Shown here in pieces: positions 45,285-54,239 of a stretch of DNA of 64,000 bases. The notes under the pieces were generated by a model. That model saw only the letters and a list, made by a program, of their open reading frames with translations, ran no database searches and was not told where the DNA came from. Where the stretch lies: contig JAFKEQ010000001.1 of NCBI GenBank assembly GCA_017308575.1, positions 806,001-870,000 on the forward strand. Reading direction: 5' to 3'. The stretch's first letter is position 1; each line of letters begins with the position of its first letter. Source of the stretch: Afipia sp. GTDB taxonomy: Bacteria; Pseudomonadota; Alphaproteobacteria; Rhizobiales; Xanthobacteraceae. The position numbers and the translations under genes are program-made.

Positions 45285-45779
45285 TTACGAACTGGCGTTC
45301 AGCACCGTGACTGCGCGGCGGTTCTGCGACCAGCAGGAGATGTCGTTACACACCGCCACCGGGCGCTCCTTGCCGTAGGAGATCGTGCGCATGCGGCTCG
45401 GGTCGATGCCGCGCGAGGCGAGGAAGCTGCGCACCGACTGCGCGCGCTTGGCGCCGAGCGCGATGTTGTATTCGCGGGTGCCGCGTTCGTCCGCATGGCC
45501 TTCGATGGTGAAGGTGTAGCGGTTGTACTGCTGCAGCCACTGCGCCTGCTTGTCGAGGGTCGCGATCGCCTGCGGGGACAGTTCGGTCTGGTCGCTTTCA
45601 AAGAAGACACGGTCGCCGACATTGACCACGAAATCCTGCTGGCTGCCCGGGACGGCCGCGCCCGCCATGGCATCGCCGCCCATACCGTTCTTGTTGTTGG
45701 CGCAGGCGCCCATCGACAGCGCCACGGCCAGAACAGCGGCCAGCTTCAATCCCTGGAGGATACGCATCTGATATTTCAT
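45285..45779 (-). CDS. pal: Peptidoglycan-associated lipoprotein Pal
   Basis: A 164-residue outer-membrane lipoprotein. A lipobox LSMGAC ends the signal peptide at about residue 25. The OmpA-like domain (about 50-160) contains VFFESDQTELSPQAIATLDKQAQWL, IEGHADERGTREYNIALGAKRAQSVRSFLASRGI and the C-terminal SQNRRAV. It anchors the outer membrane to peptidoglycan and binds TolB. A double ribosome binding-like GGAGGCTCCGG precedes the ATG. The gene faces tolB from 12 kb away. Confidence 0.97.
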   Translation of the reverse strand: MKYQMRILQGLKLAAVLAVALSMGACANNKNGMGGDAMAGAAVPGSQQDFVVNVGDRVFFESDQTELSPQAIATLDKQAQWLQQYNRYTFTIEGHADERGTREYNIALGAKRAQSVRSFLASRGIDPSRMRTISYGKERPVAVCNDISCWSQNRRAVTVLNASS

Positions 45780-45960
45780 TCCGGAGCCTCCACGCTCTGG
45801 TTCAACTGACTAAGCGTCCGGTCTACAGGGGCTTGGTTAAACGAACGTTCCGTCAACCTTGATGAGGGGTTGCCGAACACACTCAAATGCCTGACATCCG
45901 GTAAAACTGGTGCGGATGGTTAATGCGATATGAATATGGCGCGATGGTGAATGTGCCAAG

Positions 45961-45992
45961 CAAAAAGGCCCCCGCCGGCAGCGGGAGCCCTT
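45961..45992 (-). terminator. Intrinsic terminator of the FeeM-like gene
   Basis: On the minus strand GGGCTCCCGC and GGCGGGGGCC form a GC stem over a 4-base loop and run into TTTTTG, about 55 bases beyond the stop codon. The rest of 45780-46044 is the pal promoter region. Confidence 0.75.
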
Positions 45993-46044
45993 GGATAACA
46001 GGGAACATTGACTGTGACGCGACCGCCGGGGTCCCGTGCGCGCG

Positions 46045-46794
46045 TCAGGACCGCGGCGCGATGGTGGCCTTCTGAAATGGGAATTCCGGCAGGTTCACGA
46101 TTGTCCCTGAGTCTGCCGGCTGCTGCGTTCGTTCAAACAGCTTGCGCCGTTCGAACAGGCTCGATCGGAAGTACGGATATCGTTCAAAGACCCGCTCGCG
46201 CATCGCCGGATAATCGACGGCCATCAGGCAGATCGGCTTGATCAGACCCGGATAGTCGCGCGGTCCGCTGATCGGCTTGTGCAGGAAGACCCGCCGGTAG
46301 AAGGCCTGATGCTCCGCGCGGACACTGGCCAATCCGATATCGGCTTCGAAATATTCGCATGCCACGTAAGCGAGCCGAAGCGTCATGTACGGCAGTTCGG
46401 GAAAGCGGGTCTCGCGATCGGGATCGGCAACGAACCGCGTCGGATCGACGAGCACTTTCCCAGCCGCCAGTTCCGGCTCGATCAGATCCGGGAAAACATC
46501 GAGTGAGGGACATGCCGGCATGTCCGGCGAGGCCACGCTGATCCGGAGCGAACTCATCAGGACGCCGTCGAGGTAGACCCCGAAAATCCAGGAATTCGGC
46601 AGGTCGTCGTAGCGGTCGTAGACCATCTGGCTCGGATTCGGAGCCACCGCTCCTTCGCCGCGGTATGCGCGATAGCGAAGCCGGTAGATATCTTCCCGAT
46701 CAGCCGGCGTCTCGACAAGCCGGTAATCAACGGAGTCCAACAGATAGTTATTTCGTTCGGATAGCCCGCCCGAGGTCTGCACCACCGAAACCAT
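46045..46794 (-). CDS. FeeM-like N-acyl amino acid synthase / GNAT-fold acyltransferase
   Basis: A 249-residue protein. RLVETPADREDIYRLRYRAYRGEGAVAPNPSQMVYDRYDDLPNSWIFGVYLDGVLMSSLRISV is the N-terminal half shared by FeeM-type N-acyl amino acid synthases and autoinducer (LuxI) synthases; VDPTRFVADPDRETRFPELPYMTLRLAYVACEYFEADIGLASVRAEHQAFYRR follows. Such enzymes use acyl-ACP to acylate an amino acid or related amine. The ATG at 46794 is chosen because GGAG sits 9 bases upstream; a GTG at 46815 would add seven residues. A perfect CtrA box lies 51-66 bases before the start. The product is unknown. Confidence 0.82.
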   Translation of the reverse strand: MVSVVQTSGGLSERNNYLLDSVDYRLVETPADREDIYRLRYRAYRGEGAVAPNPSQMVYDRYDDLPNSWIFGVYLDGVLMSSLRISVASPDMPACPSLDVFPDLIEPELAAGKVLVDPTRFVADPDRETRFPELPYMTLRLAYVACEYFEADIGLASVRAEHQAFYRRVFLHKPISGPRDYPGLIKPICLMAVDYPAMRERVFERYPYFRSSLFERRKLFERTQQPADSGTIVNLPEFPFQKATIAPRS

Positions 46795-46844
46795 TTGTTT
46801 TTCTCCGACCGACACAAGCGGACGTTGCGAGCCGCGCCATCAAG

Positions 46845-46860
46845 TTAATAGTTTCTTAAC
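46845..46860. promoter_or_regulatory. CtrA box TTAA-N7-TTAAC
   Basis: TTAA-TAGTTTC-TTAAC matches the CtrA consensus exactly in both halves and spacing. It lies in the promoter region of the FeeM-like gene. A further TTAACCTTAAC is at 46884-46894. Confidence 0.65.
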
Positions 46861-46975
46861 GCGAGGGCAAAGGTTTGACGGAGTTAACCTTAACTGGCGT
46901 GTGAAGTCACAGCTTTGGTTCGCGCGGATGGCTGGATAGAGAAAAAGTGTTGAGGATTTGCGCGTGGCGCGCGTT

Positions 46976-49336
46976 TCAGCGCAATGTCTGCCGCAGCGGA
47001 ATGACAGAATTGCTCGCCGCGCCGTGGGAGGCCCGGAGCAGCTCGCGCACACGCAGCGCCGGGACCGGCCGGCTGAACAGATAGCCCTGGGCTTCGGTCA
47101 CGGTGCCTTCCGCGCTGATCAGTTCGAGCTGTTCGTTGGTTTCGATGCCCTCGACGACCACCGACATGCCGAGATCGGCGCTCAGCCGCGCGACGCCGCG
47201 CAGCAGCGTCAACGGCCGCTGGCTTCCGATGTCCTCCAGGAACGAGCGGTCGATCTTCACCTTCTGCAGCGGGAAATTATGCAGATAGCTGAGGCTCGAA
47301 TAGCCGGTGCCGAAATCGTCGAGCGAAATACGCACCCCAAGCTCACGCAGTTGCGACAGCACATCGAGCGTCCATTGCGTGTTGCGCAACAGCGACGATT
47401 CGGTGATCTCGATTTCGAGGCGGTGCGCCGGAAGACCCGATACTTCCAGCGCGTAGCGGACTTCCGTCATGACGTCGCGCTGATGGAACTGCTGCGAGGA
47501 GAAATTGACCGCGACGCTGACCGGGTCAGGCCACTTCATGCACTCCATGCAAGCTTTGCGCAGAATCCAGCGTCCCAGATCGACAACAAGGCCCATGTCT
47601 TCCACGACGGGAATGATATCGGCGGGAGAAACCGAACCGCGCGTCGGATGATTCCAGCGCAGCAATGCTTCGCAGGTGGAGATGCGGCCGGACTTCAGGT
47701 TGACCAGTGGCTGATAGTACAGCTCGAATTCTTCATGGGCGAGCGCATGGCGCAGATCCAGTTCGAGCACGCGCCGTGTCTCGACGGTATGCGCCATCTC
47801 CTCACGGAAGAAGCAGAAGGTGCCGCGGCCGTCGGCCTTGGCACGATACAGCGCCATGTCGGCATTCTTCAGCAGAACGTCGACAGAGGCGTCTGGCGAC
47901 GTCATCGCGATGCCGATGCTGGCGCCGATCTCGACCAGATGCTGATCGATCTCGTAGCGCTCGCTCAGGCGATCGACGATCCGGCGCGCCAGCGAAGCGG
48001 CGTCTTCCGGAGAATGGATGCCGCGCTGGAAAACCACGAACTCGTCGCCGCCGAACCGTGCGACGAAGTCTTCCGGCCGGAGCAGGCGGCGCAACCGGGC
48101 CGTGACCGCGCACAACAGCTTGTCGCCCGACGGATGGCCGAGCGTGTCGTTGACCTGCTTGAACTGATCGAGATCGATGAACAGCAACGCCGATTGCGAT
48201 GTAAGATTCGGAGGCGCCGCCAGCAGCTTTTCGATCTCGGCGCGAAAGCTGACGCGATTGGGCAGGCCGGTCAGTTCGTCGACCCGCGCCATGTGGCTGA
48301 TCTTGGCTTCGGCGTTGCGGCGTTCTGTGATGTCCTCGACCAGAACGACGGTGCCGCCGCCCTCCATGGGCTGGAATGTCCAGCACAGCGCGCGCTCGCC
48401 GGATGAATTGACGTCGATGGTGACGATTTCTCCGGCGCGTGACGTGCTGACTTCGGCGACGATGGCGTCGGCACTGGCCTGCGAGAGCGTTTTCGCTTCA
48501 ATCGCCGTCGACACGATATCCCGCACGGTGGTGTCGCCGTGCACGATGTCCTTGTTCAGCTTCATCATCTCGGTGAAAGCGCGATTGACCACCGCCACGT
48601 GACCGTCGGCATTGATCATGTAGAGGCCGTTCGGCATGTTGTTCAGCGCCGTGTCGAACTGTGCAGCGAGTGCGGCTTCGCTCTCGCTTGCCACGAGCGC
48701 CTTCACGAAGATCGAATGCAGGCTGAGGTTGATCTGCTTCAGGCCGATGAAGAACAGAACCAGCAGCGTACCAAGGCCCACATAGTAAAAGTCGCCGTGA
48801 ATCATCAGCGCGACCGACATCGGGCCGCAAGCCAGAAGAATATGAAGCTGGACGATAAGCGGACGGCCGTAGTTTCGCGCCGCGCCGCCGGCCGTGTAGC
48901 CGATGGTCACCGTCGAACAGAGCATATGGGCGACGGGATCGTTGCTGCCGAGGATGACAACAACGCACCAGAGGCCGAGCGCGCCGGCATAGAGCACCGC
49001 GCCTATGCGATAACGCGGCTCGAGATCAGCGGCCTGCTCCGGGGTGAGAACCTCGGTGCGCCGCTCGTACTTGCGCATCTGGAACGCGCGCGCGGTTCCG
49101 ATCACGATGATCGCCAGTGCGCACGGCCATATCCACGGATTGCCGGTTTTCAATGCCGTCATCAACGCGGCGGCCGTGGCACAAACCGAGCCGACGAAGA
49201 TCGCCGAGAAATTCTGACACATCGAATCGACCAGCGCCGCGTAAATGCGCGGTGGCAGTTCTTCGCTGTCGATCGGTCGCTTGATCAGTTGCATCAGGAG
49301 TGCGCGCGTCCCTTGGATCGGCACACCTTTACCCAT
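46976..49336 (-). CDS. Membrane-bound bifunctional GGDEF-EAL protein (c-di-GMP turnover)
   Basis: A 786-residue protein. Five or six N-terminal membrane helices (about 45-205, MASE-like) precede a PAS-like segment (about 225-335; LNNMPNGLYMINADGHVAVVNRAFTEMM). The GGDEF domain (about 345-510) has the intact motif RFGGDEF and an I-site RPED exactly five residues before it. The EAL domain (about 525-775) has CEALLRW, NFSSQQF, EITESSLL, DDFGTGYSSL, KIDRSF and VVEGIET, i.e. all metal and catalytic residues. Both activities are therefore possible. It sits upstream of the CtrA-boxed acyltransferase gene on the same strand but separated by a full promoter gap; that gene lies downstream of it. Confidence 0.93.
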   Translation of the reverse strand: MGKGVPIQGTRALLMQLIKRPIDSEELPPRIYAALVDSMCQNFSAIFVGSVCATAAALMTALKTGNPWIWPCALAIIVIGTARAFQMRKYERRTEVLTPEQAADLEPRYRIGAVLYAGALGLWCVVVILGSNDPVAHMLCSTVTIGYTAGGAARNYGRPLIVQLHILLACGPMSVALMIHGDFYYVGLGTLLVLFFIGLKQINLSLHSIFVKALVASESEAALAAQFDTALNNMPNGLYMINADGHVAVVNRAFTEMMKLNKDIVHGDTTVRDIVSTAIEAKTLSQASADAIVAEVSTSRAGEIVTIDVNSSGERALCWTFQPMEGGGTVVLVEDITERRNAEAKISHMARVDELTGLPNRVSFRAEIEKLLAAPPNLTSQSALLFIDLDQFKQVNDTLGHPSGDKLLCAVTARLRRLLRPEDFVARFGGDEFVVFQRGIHSPEDAASLARRIVDRLSERYEIDQHLVEIGASIGIAMTSPDASVDVLLKNADMALYRAKADGRGTFCFFREEMAHTVETRRVLELDLRHALAHEEFELYYQPLVNLKSGRISTCEALLRWNHPTRGSVSPADIIPVVEDMGLVVDLGRWILRKACMECMKWPDPVSVAVNFSSQQFHQRDVMTEVRYALEVSGLPAHRLEIEITESSLLRNTQWTLDVLSQLRELGVRISLDDFGTGYSSLSYLHNFPLQKVKIDRSFLEDIGSQRPLTLLRGVARLSADLGMSVVVEGIETNEQLELISAEGTVTEAQGYLFSRPVPALRVRELLRASHGAASNSVIPLRQTLR

Positions 49337-49741
49337 GGCAGATGAAGTCTTTCTGAGCGAACATCGTTACCAGTGTATTGCCGCCGATCCGCATTTTTCG
49401 GGTTGGCGCCCGTCCTGGAACCTGGACGCCGGGATGGGGCGGGTGGTCAGGGCCGGGCGATCGGCGCGGAAGCTCCCGCACCGGACATATCGGGCGGAAT
49501 CCAGGCCTTTTGTGCCGTGAACGCCGCTACGGCTTGTTGCAGGAAAGCAACACCGAGCCACAACATGATTTGCGGTGAGCCCGAACAGCGTCAATTGCCT
49601 AATAAGGCAGCAATTGCATCGGCTTTTTGCTTTCCCGGGAGCGGTCCCCCTCGCACAGTCGGATCACGAGTTCACGCAGTCGATTCCGGGATTTCGGCTT
49701 TCGGTGATCGATTTGAAGTCAAAACGGCGATGGGGATTGTC
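49337..49741. other. 405-base non-coding region with a 25-base inverted repeat
   Basis: Divergent promoter region of the GGDEF-EAL and TorF-like genes. CAATTGC (49592-49598) and GCAATTG (49610-49616) are perfect inverted repeats around CTAATAAGGCA; the inner TGCC/GGCA can pair instead. No gene, tRNA or repeat-family copy is visible. Confidence 0.5.
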
Positions 49742-50692
49742 ATGAGGAAAATTGGTTTGTCGGTCGCGGCGCTTGTCGCGGTGGGGTTGAGCGCTGGATC
49801 GGCTGCGGCGGCCGACCTTCCTGCGAAGGTTTACAAGAAGGCGCCTCCGGTTGCGGTGGTGTCGCCGTGGGATGTCGCCTTCGGCGCGGCCATCACCAAC
49901 AACTACGTGTTCCGCGGCATCTCGCAGTCGAACCGCAATGCGTCGGCCTCGGCCTATTTCGAGCCGCGCTACAACATCACGCCCGACCTGCAGCTTTACG
50001 CCGGTGTCGCGGGCAACAGCATCTCCTTCACCAACCGCGCTGCGGCTGAGGTCGACGTGTACGGCGGTATCCGCCCGACCTTCGGCGCGCTGGCGCTCGA
50101 CTTCGGTGTCTGGGGCTACCTGTATCCGGGTGGACAGTGCATCGACTACGCGAGCACGGGCGTTGTCTGCCCCGCCGGTGCAGACGTCCTCCTGAACGGC
50201 AACGCGATGAAGAAGGACGTGTCCTTCTACGAAGTTTACGGCAAGGCGACCTACACCTTTAACGACATGTTCGCGCTCGGCGGCTCGGTGTTCTATTCGC
50301 CGAACTTCCTGAACTTCGGCTTCGATTCGACCTACGCGTCGGTCAACGCCAAGTTCACCGCCCCGAGCAACCTGTTCGGCACCTCGGGCGTCGGCGCCTA
50401 CCTGTCGGGTGAATACGGCCATCAGTGGCTGGGCACGACGGACGCCTTCTACCTGAACACCGCGCTGCCGGACTACAATACCTGGAACGTCGGCGTCGGC
50501 TTCACCTACAAGGTGTTCACCCTCGATCTGCGCTACTCGGACACCGACCTGACCAAGGAAGCCTGTAACGCGATCACCAGCGACTTCACGGCTGCTTTCA
50601 ACACGTCGACCGGCACCTATCAGTCCAAGTGGTGCGGCGCGTCGTTCATCGCCAAGCTCTCGGCTGACGTGACCCTGAGCGCGCTGAAGTAA
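49742..50692 (+). CDS. TorF family putative outer-membrane porin
   Basis: A 316-residue beta-barrel protein. A signal peptide (MRKIGLSVAALVAVGLSAGSAAAADLP) precedes the TorF/TIGR02001 start WDVAFGAAITNNYVFRGISQSNRNASASAYFEPRYN. The body is alternating aromatic strands (VDVYGGIRPTFGALALDFGVWGYLYPG, ASVNAKFTAPSNL, WNVGVGFTYKVFTLDLRYSDTD), ending in a strand typical of barrel assembly. It includes Cys pairs in loops. Start at 49742 fits the signal peptide; an ATG at 49730 is in frame. The transported solute is unknown. A terminator follows. Confidence 0.88.
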   Translation: MRKIGLSVAALVAVGLSAGSAAAADLPAKVYKKAPPVAVVSPWDVAFGAAITNNYVFRGISQSNRNASASAYFEPRYNITPDLQLYAGVAGNSISFTNRAAAEVDVYGGIRPTFGALALDFGVWGYLYPGGQCIDYASTGVVCPAGADVLLNGNAMKKDVSFYEVYGKATYTFNDMFALGGSVFYSPNFLNFGFDSTYASVNAKFTAPSNLFGTSGVGAYLSGEYGHQWLGTTDAFYLNTALPDYNTWNVGVGFTYKVFTLDLRYSDTDLTKEACNAITSDFTAAFNTSTGTYQSKWCGASFIAKLSADVTLSALK

Positions 50693-50715
50693 TCTTCTTC
50701 ATCTTCGAAGCCTTT

Positions 50716-50747
50716 GGGCGGCAGAGCGATCTGCCGCCCTTTTTATT
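50716..50747 (+). terminator. Intrinsic terminator of the TorF-like gene
   Basis: GGGCGGCAG (50716-50724) pairs over 9 bp with CTGCCGCCC (50731-50739) and is followed by TTTTTATTTT. Confidence 0.93.
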
Positions 50748-50837
50748 TTGCGTCCCGCCTATGCTACGGCTATCGAACGCTCGCCACGTGATCCCGCTGC
50801 AGCGATGATCGGTGGCAGCTGTGCAAAGGCCGCGGAT

Positions 50838-52169
50838 ATGAAATTCAACCGATATGCTGCCCATCTGGGTGTTCGTTCCCGAATCGCGCTCAAGCGATGG
50901 ATGCGGCGCCTGATGTTCGTTGCCGGCGGCGTCGTGGTGGGCCTTGCGGCGATCACGATGGCTTATCTCGCCGATCATGCGCAGGCCGCATTCGGTGCGC
51001 TGCTGTCTTATTCCCGCTACAGCGCGCTGCTCGTGACGCCGCTCGGCTTCGGCCTCGCGATGCTGCTCGCGGTGAAGGTCTTTCCGAACTCCCAAGGCAG
51101 CGGAATCCCGCAGGTCATCGCCGCGCTGCGGCTGCCGGATCAGGCCTCGCGCGCGCCGCTCGTCTCGCTGAAGGTTGCCTTCGGCAAGGTCCTGATGATG
51201 GTGCTGGGATTGTTGTGTGGCGCGTCCACCGGACGCGAGGGACCGACGGTGCAGGTGGGAGGCTCGATCATGTTCGCGATCGGCCGTTGGGCGCCATTCC
51301 GCCAGCCCGGTTTTCTGCTCGCCGGTTCCGCGGCCGGAGTCGCTGCCGCTTTCAACACACCGCTGGCCGGAATTGTCTTCGGCATCGAGGAAATGAGCCG
51401 CTCGTTCGAGATGCGGACCAGCGGCCTCATCATCGGCGCGGTCATTGCCGCAGGCCTGACATCGCTCGCGATCGTCGGCGATTACAACTATTTCGGCTCA
51501 TCGGCGGCGACGCTGCCGCTCGGCAAGGCCTGGCTGGTGGTGCCCGTCTGCGCTGTCGTTTGCGGCGTGGCCGGCGGCATCTTCAGCCGGATTCTGATCC
51601 TGTTCGCGGCGGGTCTGCCCGGCCGCGTCGGCGCTGCGATCAAGCGCCGTCCGGTTGCCTTCGCTGCGGTCTGCGGGTTCGGTGTGGCGCTGTGCGGACT
51701 GATCAGCAACCTGCACGTCTATGGAACGGGCTATGATCAGGCGCGCGCCATCATCGACGCGACATCCGGGGATATGAGCGGCTATGGCCCCTGGAAATTT
51801 CTCGCGACGCTGCTCTCTGCCGTCAGTGGAATTCCCGGCGGCATTTTCGCGCCGTCGCTCGCGATCGGTGCAGGGCTGGCCTCGGATATGAGCCTGTTCT
51901 TCCCGCACACGCCGATCAGCGCGCTGGTCCTGATCGGCATGGTCTCATATCTGACCGGCGTGGTTCAGGCGCCGATCACCGCTTTTGTCATCACGTCGGA
52001 AATGACCAATGACCATGCCATGATGATTCCGCTGATGACAGCGGCGCTGATCGCGAACGCCACGTCAAAGCTGTTCGTCAGCGAAGGGCTCTATCATGCG
52101 CTCGCGCGGTCGTTCCTGAAAACGCATGTTCCGGACAAGGCCGCGCACGCGGCCGCATCAGGATCGTAA
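50838..52169 (+). CDS. ClC family chloride channel / Cl-:H+ antiporter
   Basis: A 443-residue membrane protein with the ClC signature motifs in order: GSGIPQV, GREGPTVQVGGS (gating Glu), FNTPLAGIVFGIEEM (internal proton-path Glu), and SGIPGGIFAPSLAIGAGL. Presence of both glutamates suggests an exchanger rather than a pure channel. Start 50838 (MKFNRYAAHLGV) is preferred; 50805 and 50748 are in frame. Convergent with the ABC transporter at 52187, only 17 bases away. Likely roles are acid resistance or charge balance, by analogy with E. coli ClcA. Confidence 0.92.
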   Translation: MKFNRYAAHLGVRSRIALKRWMRRLMFVAGGVVVGLAAITMAYLADHAQAAFGALLSYSRYSALLVTPLGFGLAMLLAVKVFPNSQGSGIPQVIAALRLPDQASRAPLVSLKVAFGKVLMMVLGLLCGASTGREGPTVQVGGSIMFAIGRWAPFRQPGFLLAGSAAGVAAAFNTPLAGIVFGIEEMSRSFEMRTSGLIIGAVIAAGLTSLAIVGDYNYFGSSAATLPLGKAWLVVPVCAVVCGVAGGIFSRILILFAAGLPGRVGAAIKRRPVAFAAVCGFGVALCGLISNLHVYGTGYDQARAIIDATSGDMSGYGPWKFLATLLSAVSGIPGGIFAPSLAIGAGLASDMSLFFPHTPISALVLIGMVSYLTGVVQAPITAFVITSEMTNDHAMMIPLMTAALIANATSKLFVSEGLYHALARSFLKTHVPDKAAHAAASGS

Positions 52170-52186
52170 CATAGCGCGTTCAAGCG

Positions 52187-53935
52187 TTACGGCAGCCTGG
52201 CCGGAGCCGGCTCCGTATCGCCCAGTGCGAACTGTTCACCGCTGCGCGCCAGCGCCACCTTGCGCTGATGGAAAGCATCAAGCGTGCTGCGATGCCCGAT
52301 CGAGATGATCGTCGTGCCGGGCAGCTTGTCCACCATCAGCCTGTAGAGCTGGTCCTCCGACGGCTCGTCAAGCGAAGCGGTGGCTTCATCGAGAAACAGG
52401 TATTGCGGCGCGCTCAGCAGCGCTCGCGCGATGCCGAGCCGCTGCTGCTCGCCCAGCGACAGCGTCCTGTTCCAGTGGCCTTCTTCCGCCAGCCTTGATG
52501 CGAGCGCGGGTAACCCGACCAGCTTCAGCACATCGGCCAGTTGCGCGTCGGTGTAGCTGCCGTCCTTCGCCGGGTAGGTGATGGCGCTGGCCAGCGCTCC
52601 GACCGGAAAGTAAGGCCGCTGCGGCAGCATCATCAGCGATGCGCCTTTCGGAATCGAAACCGTCCCCTTGCCGAACGGCCAGATGCCCGCAATGGCCCGG
52701 AACAGCGTGGACTTGCCGGAGCCGGACGGGCCGGTGAACAGCGTGCGCTCGCCATTCCGCAGCGTCAGGCCGGGCGCGTGGATCAGCGACGTGCCGTTGG
52801 GCAGTTGCAGACGCAGATCGTTGATGGTGACGCCGCCATCTCCCGCGGCCACCACCTGGATGGAATTTGCTGCGGCCTTCAGCGATTGTGCCCTGCCGAT
52901 GGCGGTTTCGAAGCCGTCGAGACGATCGACAATGGCCTGCCACTCCGCGAGCTGCCGGTAGGCGGAGACGAAAAACGACAGCGCACCCTGCACGCTGAGG
53001 AAGGCGGATGCCGCCTGCATCATGCCGCCGAGCTGGGTGCGGTTGGCGAAATAAGCGGGCGCCACCAGCACGTAGGGAATGATCTGCGACGCCTGCGCAT
53101 AGCTTGCAGTGAAGGCCGTGATCTTCTTGGTGCGGCTCATGATACCCATCCAGTTCTCGACGACCTGTCCGAACTTGCTCATCAGCCGCTGCCGCTCCGC
53201 GCCTTCGCCATGGAGCAGCGCGATCTGTTCGGAGTTTTCGCGAACGCGGACCAGGTTGAATCGGAAGTCCGCCTCGTATTGCTGCTGGCGATAGTCGAGG
53301 CCGACCAGCGGCCAGCCGATGGCATGGGTCAACCATGTGCCGAGAATGGCGTAGATCAGCGCGCTCCAGACCAGATAGCCGGGAATGGCGATCTCCCGGC
53401 CGAACAGATGGAACGGCGCGCTGTCGGACAGACCCCACAGGATCACGACAAAGGACACGAGGGTGACGACGGAATTCAAAAGGCCGAGGCCGAGGGTGAG
53501 GGTGCGGTCGACGAACAGCTTCACGTCGTCGGTGATGCGCTGGTCGGGGTTGTCGGCGGCGTCGCCCTGAAGCTGCATCCGATAGTGGTTCGCGTTGCTG
53601 AGCCACTCGCCGAGATAGCGCCCGGTCATCCATTTGCGCCAGCGGATCTGCAGCCATTGATTGAGGTAGAGCTGATAGACCGCGATCGCGATGAAGATCG
53701 TGACGATGACAGTGAAGTACCCGAGTTCGTAGACGAAGTTGTCCCAGTTGTGCTCCTGCAGCGCGTTGTAGAATCGGTTGCGCCACTGGTTCAGCAGGAC
53801 GTCGATCGCAACGGTCGCAAGCTCGATGCCGATGACCGAGGCGAGTAGGACCCAGCCCGCCACCTTATCCTCGGAGCGGAAATAGGGTGCAGCAATCCGC
53901 CACACGGTCTTGAGCGTCGCGCCGATACCATTCAC
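52187..53935 (-). CDS. SbmA/BacA-type ABC transporter with fused ATPase (YddA/BclA-like)
   Basis: A 582-residue protein. The membrane half (about 20-340) matches the SbmA/BacA domain: IDVLLNQWRNRFYNALQEHNWDNFVYELGYF, NQWLQIRWRKWMTGRYLGEWLSNANHYRMQL, NPDQRITDDVKLFVDRTLTLGLGLL and YEADFRFNLVRVRENSEQIALLHGE. The ATPase (about 375-575) has Walker A FTGPSGSGKSTLFRAI, signature LSLGEQQRLGIARAL and Walker B YLFLDEATASLDEPSE. Homologues import antimicrobial peptides; Bradyrhizobium BclA protects symbionts from plant NCR peptides. Which peptides this one handles is unknown. Confidence 0.92.
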   Translation of the reverse strand: MNGIGATLKTVWRIAAPYFRSEDKVAGWVLLASVIGIELATVAIDVLLNQWRNRFYNALQEHNWDNFVYELGYFTVIVTIFIAIAVYQLYLNQWLQIRWRKWMTGRYLGEWLSNANHYRMQLQGDAADNPDQRITDDVKLFVDRTLTLGLGLLNSVVTLVSFVVILWGLSDSAPFHLFGREIAIPGYLVWSALIYAILGTWLTHAIGWPLVGLDYRQQQYEADFRFNLVRVRENSEQIALLHGEGAERQRLMSKFGQVVENWMGIMSRTKKITAFTASYAQASQIIPYVLVAPAYFANRTQLGGMMQAASAFLSVQGALSFFVSAYRQLAEWQAIVDRLDGFETAIGRAQSLKAAANSIQVVAAGDGGVTINDLRLQLPNGTSLIHAPGLTLRNGERTLFTGPSGSGKSTLFRAIAGIWPFGKGTVSIPKGASLMMLPQRPYFPVGALASAITYPAKDGSYTDAQLADVLKLVGLPALASRLAEEGHWNRTLSLGEQQRLGIARALLSAPQYLFLDEATASLDEPSEDQLYRLMVDKLPGTTIISIGHRSTLDAFHQRKVALARSGEQFALGDTEPAPARLP

Positions 53936-54239
53936 AGAACTTTTCTCCCGGAAAAGGGCGGTAACGCCCTGAAAGACATTAGAAATTTTCGAATTTTAGA
54001 CTAAAGTCGCAAATTTGCAGCCCTGCGGCATCTTGTCCATGGTGCGGTGTTCACTCTAGCATGCCGCCGACGGCGAGGGCTGGGGAGGCCGTTCATCGAG
54101 CGGCATTGTGAGCTTTTCGGGGCTTGGGCCGACGCTCATCTGTTTCATCACGTGGATTTGCTCCCCGGTAAAAATACGCGTTGGCCAACCACGCGCTGGC
54201 CGTCCGTTCCAACAATAACGTGGGGGAGGAAAACTGCTC
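53936..54239 (+). other. 304-base non-coding region upstream of lldP
   Basis: Divergent promoter region. A perfect palindrome GTTGGCCAAC (54180-54189) lies 50 bases before the lldP start, and an AT-rich stretch (AGAAATTTTCGAATTTTAG) near 53981. The lldP ribosome binding site is GGGGGAGGAAAA. No gene or repeat-family copy is present. Confidence 0.45.
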
